Assembly: GCA_900540705.1 (NCBI GenBank)
Contig: UQGR01000037.1
Location: forward strand, 1-17,120
From: an uncultured Mollicutes bacterium
Lineage (GTDB): Bacteria; Bacillota_I; Bacilli_A; Acholeplasmatales; Anaeroplasmataceae
DNA length: 17,120 nucleotides
Reading direction: 5' to 3'
Part shown: piece after piece, positions 9,101 to 15,500 of the stretch
Position numbering within the stretch: position 1 is the first letter of the stretch
Layout of the letters: each line of letters begins with the position of its first letter
Made by a program: the position numbers and the translations under genes
Notes under the pieces: model-generated
What the model was told of the DNA's origin: nothing
Seen by the model: the letters and a program-made list of their open reading frames with translations, nothing else
Database searches by the model: none

Positions 9101-9277
9101 ACCTACGTAATCAATACCTCAGGAGAGAAGGATTCTCTAGCAGATGGTAAGATTATTAGAAGAGCGGCCATTGACAATAATGTTCCAGTGTTTACCTGCT
9201 TAGATACGGTAAAGGTGTTATTGAATGTTTTAGAGGAAATCACAATGAAGGTTTCGGTAATAGATCAGGAGGAATAA
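6101..9277 (+). CDS. carB: Carbamoyl-phosphate synthase, large subunit
   Basis: Makes carbamoyl phosphate from bicarbonate, two ATP and ammonia delivered by CarA. At 1058 residues it has the normal family length. It shows the internal duplication: the first synthetase half begins 'MVIGSGPIVIGQGAEFDYAG' near residue 11, and the second begins 'IIVLGSGPIRIGQGVEFDY' near residue 550. An oligomerisation region lies between them, and a C-terminal MGS-like allosteric domain (about 930-1058) carries 'ATKGTAKFLKSHGI'. The start at 6101 is supported by AAGGAG (6088-6093) 7 nt upstream; a later in-frame ATG at 6131 has no such site and would lose part of the conserved N-terminus. The 23-base overlap with carA makes coupled translation likely, which suits a 1:1 complex. 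Confidence 0.97.
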   Translation: MPKRTDLKKIMVIGSGPIVIGQGAEFDYAGTQACLALKEEGYQVILVNSNPATIMTDTKIADKIYMEPLDLEHVAKILRYERPDGLLCSIGGQTGLNLGMQLYTKGILDECKVELLGTSFEAIDQAEDRELFKKLCESIGEPILESKTATTLEETILAAKEIGYPVILRPAFTLGGTGGGFAEDEEELIPLAKNALKLSPVTQVLVEKSIKGFKEIEYEVLRDKNDTAIVVCNMENVDPVGIHTGDSIVVAPSQTLTNKEYQMLRNSALNIIRALKIEGGCNVQFSLDPYSFKYYVIEVNPRVSRSSALASKASGYPIARVSAKIACGLRLDEIRIANTLASFEPTLDYVVTKIPRFPFDKFADANRSLSTQMKATGEVMSIGRNFEESLLKAVRSLENRVDHLELSFLKEKPLEEIMEFIGLHTDERIYALAEALRKGATIDELYFLTKIDRFFLEKIQKILDLEQQVLLHPWDKEVFLQAKRNGFADSYLARCYDTTPQEIYAFRKKNSIYPVYKMIDTCASEFESYVPYFYSTYEQENESIRSEKKKIIVLGSGPIRIGQGVEFDYTTVHAIWGIIEAGYEAIIINNNPETVSTDYTISDKLYFEPLTFEDVMNVIDFEQPEGVIVALGGQTAINLASKLSKEGVKIFGSSSKSIDLAEDRELFEQAMREIEIPMPKGVGVYSVEEALHAVKEIGYPVLVRPSFVLGGRMMHIVYEEKVLIDRVKEALAYDREHPILVDRYISGQECEVDAICDGEDVFLPGIMEHIERTGVHSGDSMSVYPPYSLTEEVKATIVDYTTRIGLKLKMIGLYNIQFIVDSMGKVYIIEVNPRSSRTVPFLAKSTGIPIANLATKVMLGAKLKDLGYIGLAKNRKRWYVKSPTFSFSKISGMDVVLSPEMKSTGEAIGYDYSLNRALYKSLRASGLRVSNYGSILATISDKDKELALPLIQRFYDLGFNIEATKGTAKFLKSHGIKTRIKKKISEGSEEILESIKKGYVTYVINTSGEKDSLADGKIIRRAAIDNNVPVFTCLDTVKVLLNVLEEITMKVSVIDQEE

Positions 9278-9278
9278 T

Positions 9279-10010
9279 GTGAAAAGGGAAATTGTTGAGG
9301 TTGTACGAAATGAAAAAGTTGGAGAAAATATTTTCCTAATGGAGCTTAAAGGAGACTTTAGTGCTATAAAAAATCCAGGAGAATTTGTGGAATTGGAGCT
9401 TCCGATTCATTATCTTAGAAGACCATTTTCGGTATGTAGAGTTCATCAAAATCGGTTAGAAATTCTTGTGAAGATATTAGGTCAGGGAACAAAGGAAATG
9501 GCTGAGTATCCTGTAGGAACCAGACTGGATTGTTTGGTAGGTCTTGGCAATGGCTTTGATATAAACAAGGCTCAAAAGCCGTTATTGCTTGCTGGAGGGA
9601 TTGGAATTGCTCCTATGCTGGACTTAGCAGAGCGTTTTTTGGCAAAAGGAATAAGGCCTATCATTGTTTACGGAGCAGCCAAAAAGGAAGATTTGGTGTT
9701 GATTTCCGAGCTTTGCAGGCTAGGAGAGGTCCAGTTTTGTACAGAGGATGGGTCCTATGGCTTTAAAGGAAATCCCATCGATTATTTGAAGAGTCATCCT
9801 CTAGATTTTGACTATTATTATGCCTGTGGGCCTCAAGTTTTTTTGAAGAATTTAAAGGAATTTAATGCTAAGGGATGTTTATCCTTAGAAGCAAGAATGG
9901 GCTGTGGCTTTGGGGCATGTATGGGTTGCTCGATAAAGACGACTACTGGTCCAAAGCGTGTTTGTAAGGAAGGTCCTGTTTTTGAAGCAAGTGAGGTGCT
10001 TTTTGAATGA
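9279..10010 (+). CDS. pyrK: Dihydroorotate dehydrogenase B, electron-transfer subunit
   Basis: Carries electrons from PyrD's FMN through a [2Fe-2S] cluster and FAD to NAD+. The 243-residue ferredoxin-reductase-like protein shows the flavin motif RRPFSV (47-52), the NAD-binding 'LLLAGGIGIAPML' segment around residues 102-114, and four cluster cysteines in the family pattern: Cys209, Cys214, Cys217 and Cys229. The start is GTG at 9279, set by AGGAGG (9267-9272) 6 nt upstream. The ATG made by bases 9277-9279 runs into TGA at once and cannot be used. It starts one base after the carB stop and overlaps pyrD. Its presence identifies the class 1B, NAD-dependent system of anaerobic and facultative Firmicutes. 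Confidence 0.95.
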   Translation: MKREIVEVVRNEKVGENIFLMELKGDFSAIKNPGEFVELELPIHYLRRPFSVCRVHQNRLEILVKILGQGTKEMAEYPVGTRLDCLVGLGNGFDINKAQKPLLLAGGIGIAPMLDLAERFLAKGIRPIIVYGAAKKEDLVLISELCRLGEVQFCTEDGSYGFKGNPIDYLKSHPLDFDYYYACGPQVFLKNLKEFNAKGCLSLEARMGCGFGACMGCSIKTTTGPKRVCKEGPVFEASEVLFE

Positions 10011-10915
10011 ATACAGAAATTAATTTCTTAGGTAAAAAATTTAAAAATCCAGTCATTCCTGCCTCTGGAACCTTTGGCTTTGGCTATGAATTTAGTGAGC
10101 TATTTGATTTGAATATTTTAGGAAGCATTTCCTTAAAGGGAACAACCTTTGAGCCAAGATATGGAAATCCTCTTCCAAGAATTGCGGAATGTCCAAGTGG
10201 TTTACTCAATGCGATTGGTCTCCAAAATCCAGGCGTTCATCAAGTAGTTCATGAAGAAATCCCTAAGCTATCTAAGGTGTATGAGGATTTAGTCATTGCC
10301 AATGTTGGAGGGCACAGCATAGCAGATTATGTAAATACAGTCAAGGTGATGAATACCTGTGATAAGATTTTTGCTATAGAATTAAATATCTCCTGTCCTA
10401 ATGTCAAGGAGGGCGGAATGGCCTTTGGAACCGATGAGAAGGTTGCAGAAGAGTTGGTTCGAGAGGTTAAAACCGTTTCTAAAAAGCCTTTGATAGTAAA
10501 GCTGTCTCCTAATGTGACAGATATAGTAGGCTTGGCAAAGGCTGTAGAGCGGGCAGGGGCAGATGCCATCAGTTTAATCAATACTATGCTGGGTATGCGC
10601 ATTCATTTAAAAACTGGAAAGCCCATCCTATCCATTAAAAAGGGGGGCTATAGTGGGCCAGGGATTTATCCTATTGCGGTAAGGATGGTCTATGATGTAG
10701 CTCATAGTGTCTCTATTCCTGTCATAGGGATGGGTGGTGTAACTACTGCCTACGATGTGATTGAGATGCTATATGCGGGGGCTAGCCTAGTCATGGTAGG
10801 TGCTGCTAATTTAGTAAATCCTTTGGCGTGTAAGGAAATTATCGAGGATTTGCCTAAGGTGATGCAGGAACTTCAAATAGAAAATTTAGAAAGGATAATT
10901 AAGAAAGCAGAATGA
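10007..10915 (+). CDS. pyrD: Dihydroorotate dehydrogenase B, catalytic subunit
   Basis: FMN enzyme that oxidises dihydroorotate to orotate. The 302-residue TIM barrel has the class 1B active-site loop 'ELNISCPNVKEGG' with base Cys130; class 2 enzymes would have Ser here. Also visible are 'VIPASGTFGFG' near the N-terminus and the FMN-phosphate 'VIGMGGV' strand near the C-terminus. It lacks the N-terminal membrane helix of quinone-linked enzymes and is paired with pyrK just upstream, so it is soluble and NAD-linked. ATG overlaps the pyrK stop by four bases (ATGA), and a moderate GAGGTG site lies 8 nt upstream. Confidence 0.96.
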   Translation: MNTEINFLGKKFKNPVIPASGTFGFGYEFSELFDLNILGSISLKGTTFEPRYGNPLPRIAECPSGLLNAIGLQNPGVHQVVHEEIPKLSKVYEDLVIANVGGHSIADYVNTVKVMNTCDKIFAIELNISCPNVKEGGMAFGTDEKVAEELVREVKTVSKKPLIVKLSPNVTDIVGLAKAVERAGADAISLINTMLGMRIHLKTGKPILSIKKGGYSGPGIYPIAVRMVYDVAHSVSIPVIGMGGVTTAYDVIEMLYAGASLVMVGAANLVNPLACKEIIEDLPKVMQELQIENLERIIKKAE

Positions 10916-11601
10916 AAAGAGATGTAATTATTGCTTGTGATTTTAAAAATCAGGAGGAGCTATTTGAATTTTTAAAGCCTTTTTCGAAGGAGAGCCCATT
11001 TATTAAGATTGGAATGGAGCTATTTTATAAGGAAGGCCCTAGCCTAGTAAAAAAATTGAAGGAGGCGGGGTGTCAAATCTTCTTAGATTTAAAGCTTCAT
11101 GATATTCCTAATACGGTGGAGAAGGCGATGCGTAATATTGCTTCTCTTGGCGTAGAAATAACAAATGTCCATGCAGCTGGAGGAATTGAAATGATGCGTG
11201 CTGCTAGAAGAGGGCTAGATAGTGTAGAGGCTGGCAAGAAAACAAAGCTGATTGCTGTTACTCAGCTTACCTCCATATCTCAAGAGATCTTAGAGCATGA
11301 GCTACTAATAGAAAAGCCTCTTTTAGAGGTGGTAAAAACCTATGCTCAAAATGCGAAGGAAGCGGGCTTATCAGGTGTAGTATGCTCTGCCTTGGAGGCG
11401 CCAATCCTCAAAGAGATGGGTTTGATTTCTGTCACTCCAGGTATCCGCTTTGCGGAGGATTCCAAAAATGATCAGAAGCGAGTTGCAACACCAGCCTATG
11501 CCAAAGAATTAGGAGCAACCTATATCGTTGTTGGCCGCTCTATTACAGCTGCTGAGGATCCTGTTGCTGCATATCATCGTTGTGTAAAGGAGTTTTGTTA
11601 A
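10912..11601 (+). CDS. pyrF: Orotidine-5'-phosphate decarboxylase
   Basis: Decarboxylates OMP to UMP, the last step of the pathway. The 229-residue TIM barrel has the catalytic DLKLHDIPNT motif with Asp59, Lys61 and Asp64, preceded by 'IACDF' and 'FIKIGMELF' strands. The phosphate-binding 'VTPGIRF' and 'YIVVGRSIT' strands follow. The length matches short bacterial OMP decarboxylases. ATG overlaps the pyrD stop by four bases (ATGA). Confidence 0.96.
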   Translation: MKRDVIIACDFKNQEELFEFLKPFSKESPFIKIGMELFYKEGPSLVKKLKEAGCQIFLDLKLHDIPNTVEKAMRNIASLGVEITNVHAAGGIEMMRAARRGLDSVEAGKKTKLIAVTQLTSISQEILEHELLIEKPLLEVVKTYAQNAKEAGLSGVVCSALEAPILKEMGLISVTPGIRFAEDSKNDQKRVATPAYAKELGATYIVVGRSITAAEDPVAAYHRCVKEFC

Positions 11602-11602
11602 A

Positions 11603-12241
11603 ATGGAAAAGCTTGAAGAAATTGTTGCTAAAGAATTATTGAAAATAAAAGCTGTGTTTTTAAAACCAAATGAGCCCTTCACCTGGGCCTCTGGGATAAA
11701 ATCACCAATCTATTGTGATAATCGTTTGACCTTGTCCTATGTGGATACGAGAAAAATCATTGAAGAGGGCTTGGCGGATTTGGTAAGAAAGTATTATCCA
11801 ACCGTAGAAGTAATCATGGGTACATCTACAGCTGGAATTGCCCATGCTGCCTACGTTTCAGAGCTTCTTAAGCTTCCAATGGGATATGTAAGAGCAGGTG
11901 CAAAGGATCATGGTCGTGGTAATCAAATTGAGGGAGTTGTACCCGTTGGAAAAAATGTTGTTGTAATAGAGGATTTGATTTCTACCGCTGGTTCGTCTTT
12001 AGAGGTTGTAGATATATTGAAAGAGGCAGGGGCGAATGTTTTGGGGATAGCTTCTATCTTTACCTATGGCTTAGAAAAGGGGCTGATTCGTTTGAAAAAT
12101 GCCAATGTGATAAATCATTCCTTATCAAATTTTGAAACCTTAGTAAGAGTTGCAGCAGAGGAGGAGTATATCTCTAAAGAGGATATTTCTAAAGTGCTAA
12201 AATTCCAGAAGAACCCCAATGACCCCAGCTGGATGGAGTGA
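11603..12241 (+). CDS. pyrE: Orotate phosphoribosyltransferase
   Basis: Joins orotate and PRPP to give OMP, which PyrF then decarboxylates. The 212-residue type I phosphoribosyltransferase has the mobile catalytic loop R97-x3-K101-D102-H103-G104, as in Bacillus-type enzymes, and the PRPP-binding motif EDLISTAGS (123-131). It begins one base after the pyrF stop, with AAAGGAG (11586-11592) 10 nt upstream. It is the last gene of the operon and is followed by a terminator. Having pyrE after pyrF, at the far end of the operon, matches the Bacillus order. Confidence 0.96.
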   Translation: MEKLEEIVAKELLKIKAVFLKPNEPFTWASGIKSPIYCDNRLTLSYVDTRKIIEEGLADLVRKYYPTVEVIMGTSTAGIAHAAYVSELLKLPMGYVRAGAKDHGRGNQIEGVVPVGKNVVVIEDLISTAGSSLEVVDILKEAGANVLGIASIFTYGLEKGLIRLKNANVINHSLSNFETLVRVAAEEEYISKEDISKVLKFQKNPNDPSWME

Positions 12242-12261
12242 AAATAACAGAAAAAATGAAG

Positions 12262-12303
12262 TGCTTGTTTAGCAAAAGAAAATTGCTGACAAGCATTTTT
12301 TTA
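12262..12303 (+). terminator. Rho-independent terminator of the pyr operon
   Basis: TGCTTGTTTAGCA (12262-12274) pairs with TGCTGACAAGCA (12284-12295) with one bulge and a short A-rich loop, followed by seven T residues. It lies 20 bases after the pyrE stop and separates the operon from the surface-protein gene. Confidence 0.85.
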
Positions 12304-12453
12304 TTATGTTGAATCTTAGGATTTAAGCATATTATTTTTTTAAAAAAATGTTAAAAAATTCCAATTCAATGAAAAGAAAACTTTCATAGGGTTAGGAGCT
12401 GTCATTGTTAAGCATTTTCATGAAAATATTTTAAAATAACCAGAGAATTTCTG
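12304..12453. other. AT-rich intergenic stretch with short palindromes
   Basis: No credible gene. The only short frames here lack a ribosome-binding site. It holds a T7A7 tract (12335-12348), an imperfect inverted repeat ATGAAA...TTTCAT (about 12369-12387), and a perfect 14-base palindrome ATTTTCATGAAAAT (12414-12427). A TTGAAT/TATTAT pair at 12309-12335 has only a 15-base spacer and is a poor promoter. A-tracts here could act as UP elements or bend DNA upstream of the promoter at 12454. Confidence 0.5.
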
Positions 12454-12482
12454 TTGACACTCACTAGTGAGTGGAGTAAAAT
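12454..12482 (+). promoter_or_regulatory. Near-consensus promoter of the surface-protein gene
   Basis: TTGACA (12454-12459), a 17-base spacer and TAAAAT (12477-12482): a consensus -35 box, ideal spacing and one mismatch in the -10. Transcription should begin near 12489, giving a leader of about 46 nt to the ATG at 12535. Confidence 0.85.
12458..12473. promoter_or_regulatory. Perfect 16-bp palindrome in the promoter spacer, likely repressor operator
   Basis: CACTCACTAGTGAGTG is its own reverse complement. It overlaps the last two bases of the -35 box and fills most of the spacer. A dimeric repressor bound here would directly block RNA polymerase; placement and size suit a TetR/AcrR- or MarR-type protein. 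The regulator is not encoded in this window, so its identity is an inference. Confidence 0.65.
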
Positions 12483-12520
12483 TGTTTCAGTAGGCAATTT
12501 TTTGTCAATATTTGAAAGTA

Positions 12521-12526
12521 AAGGAG
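12521..12526 (+). promoter_or_regulatory. Ribosome-binding site that sets the surface-protein start
   Basis: AAGGAG lies 8 nt before ATG 12535 and 11 nt before the adjacent ATG 12538. The longer frame opening at 12454 begins at the -35 box itself and would precede the transcript start. Confidence 0.85.
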
Positions 12527-12534
12527 TTGTACCT

Positions 12535-15500
12535 ATGATGCTTATCGCAAAAAAACATCGAAAAATGAGTTTTTTAGTAGTATTGGTTTTTCTTTTTTGT
12601 TTCCCAATTTTAGGTCAGTTTTGGAATTCAACGAGTGAAAATACCAGAGTAGAAGCTGAAGATAATAAACTAGAATTATCTTCGAATGTAGTGTCTGAAA
12701 GTAAAACAAATCTACCAATGGCGAGAGCTGGTGAAAAGACCATAGTTGCAAATCCTTCAGATAAAATAGTAACCTATGGAGAGCTTCTTTCCACCTGGAC
12801 AGGTGATTTTGGAGTGGATAGTCCCTATGAATTTGTATCTGCTGATTTTAAAGCATCTAGTGGTGGCTATATTGCTGCTGGAGATTATACAGTTACTGTA
12901 GGGCTAAAGGATGATTCCTTGTATGAATGGGAACTTCCAACTGGGACTCATACATTTACCTTGACAGTTTTACCGAGAAGTGTAACACCGATTTGGAATT
13001 TTATGAATAATGATGCGTTAGGCTCTGAGGTTGTGAAAAGAACAGAGGCTGTCTATGAGGCTAAGTTCTCGGAGAGTGGCTATACCGTATCTGTATCCTC
13101 TACGGATCCAATCTGGGTGACGGATAGAAATAGCGGAGATTATTTGCTTGGGTATTGCTTGACTGCGAAATACCGGGCAACCTCTGAAGATGAATGGGCT
13201 GATACTAGTGTGCTTCATGAATCAGGCTATTACATTATTTCCATAGATCAAACTGCTGTGGATGCTAAGAATTATTCCTTTTCTAATAAGGAAATTTTGT
13301 TGGAAATCAAGCCTCAGGATATTGATTTGAATAACTATGATAACTTACATTGGGAGGTTTCATGGACCGAAAAGATTCGTAGGACGACCTCCTTACGTTC
13401 TGGAGATATTTATATATATTATGAAAATTTTCAAGAAGTTCCTTATTATGGTATGAAATATGAAAACGGCTTGCCAGTCAGTGGTGGAGAAAGAAGAATT
13501 GTGGAACAATCCTTTGCACGCTATAGAGAAAACTATGGCACTGGAACTCCTATTGCTAGTGGTACACCAATTCCAATGACGATTTCTATTCTACGGAACA
13601 ATGATTATTATGACGTGTATTATGATACAGATAGTGCATATGTACGTACTGCGAGTGAGGTTGGAATTTACGTTGCTCGTGCTATACTTACCGCCAAAAA
13701 TAACTTTTCCTTTACGACTGGACTTGCCACAGATGCAAAGGCTCGTGGTTTAGTTATTACTATTTCTGAGGACGGTAAAACTGCGACAGTAGAGAAGACG
13801 TGGTATATTTTAAAACTCGAAAATGGTATGCTTGATGAGCAGGAAAGTATTGCTCAGAAGCAGCAGGTGGAGTATAGTATCCCAAGCTGGACCTATGGTG
13901 AGGATATCACGATTGACGCTCCTCGTCTAGAGCATGGTGATGAGGGAGAAATTGTTGAAGGACTTTTTACATTCAATTTAACCTATATCGTAAATGGCGT
14001 TAGACATAGTATTGGTTATTCCTTTAATCGTAAGGATTTTAACAAATATATCAATAAAACGATGCCTGCTGGAGACTATGAGTTATCCTGTGTGGTTGCT
14101 GATGTTGTCGTAGGCCCCCATGTTCATTGGTGGGATGGGTCAGACCATAGTAAGGGTACAGATTCCAATGTTTTATATCGTGGATTTTCTCGCTTGCTGC
14201 GATTTACAGTTGAAGAAGCACCGCTCATCTTCACAAATGAAAGTGAAATTAAAGGAACCAGCTTTACTTATTTAGAGCAGAAGGATGCGAACGGACATAG
14301 CTTAGCTCAGTTTTTTGGAACTGGAGATACAGCTTTTATTCCTAATGTAACTCTGGTAAGTGTAAATCGTAGAAGTATTATGGGGAATATTTGGGTTGGA
14401 AAAAAGTATGATGAATTTTATGGGGATGCAGAGATTAGCTTTAACTTATATAGAATGCGTAACCTAAATTATTATACCGAAAATGAATTTAATGATGTGA
14501 ATGCTGGTACCCATATTTCTCTGGTTGGACCTCGTACACCAGATACCTATACCGTGTATTATCAAATTACTGCACCAAATCATCGTCCTTTGGTTAATAT
14601 TTCTGATGATGCCACAAGACGAGAGCATGCCTTTACGGTAATTATTTATACAGAAATTGCTGTTCCTACCCTATCTAGTGTTACTTACGATGGAACTGCT
14701 CAATTTCCTGTTTTTGATACGGATGAGAACTTTGGGTTATATACGTATGTAGAGCCTTATGATTGTATTGAAGCGACAACCTATCAAATAAAGGTTACCC
14801 TGCGAGACAATATTCATTACAAGTGGATAGATCAAGCGTATGGAGTAAAGGACTCTTATGCAGACTTTGAAGTTACTCAAGCGGAGAATATGATTACTTA
14901 CTTAAATATTATGCGTTGGACGTATGGGGAGTACAATTCTGCCCTAAATACTCCAATTGGTAGTGCCAGATTTGGCGAAATTCAGTTTACTTATGACCGA
15001 AAGCTAGAGGATGGAAGCTGGGAACCAGTTTCAGATATTGCTGTTGCAGATGCAGGAATCTATCGCTTATTTGCCAAAGTATCAGAAACAGAAAGCTGGG
15101 CTGAGACCTCTAATTATATTGAATTTACCATTCAAAGAGTCACAACTACCTGGACAGAGGCACCTAATATCATTCGCTGGCGTTATGGAGAGTTTGATGA
15201 AGCTGTGAATGTTTGGACGGCAAAAGCCAGCTCTGATGTAGCTCCTGTCTTTGTATTTTATCAATTGGATGCTTCCGGAAATCCTATTGGAGATGGAGTA
15301 GCCTCTATGACGGAATTTAGAAATCCTTTAGCGGAAGGAAAAATTCCGGCTGGAGATTATCGGATGATTGTTACAGTAGATGAAACAGTGAATTATACTG
15401 CTCATCGAGGTGTAGTTGATTTTCATGTTCTTAAGTCCTTAAATCAATGGAAGGAAACTCCAAATATTATGCGTTGGACATATGGAGAATATGATGCAGA

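Noticed and set aside
12478..12501. Small hairpin with T-run in front of the surface-protein gene as an attenuator
   Set aside because: Its left arm AAAATTG overlaps the -10 box, so it would not be in the transcript; the stem is also only 7 bp and AT-rich.
12454..12534. Longer N-terminus of the surface protein starting from TTG at 12454
   Set aside because: That TTG is the -35 box of the promoter and lies before the expected transcript start. ATG 12535 has a good ribosome-binding site and leads straight into a signal peptide.
12556..12630. Lipoprotein signal around the Cys in 'FLFCFP'
   Set aside because: The residues before Cys do not fit a lipobox, which needs a small residue at -1; a normal signal peptide fits better.
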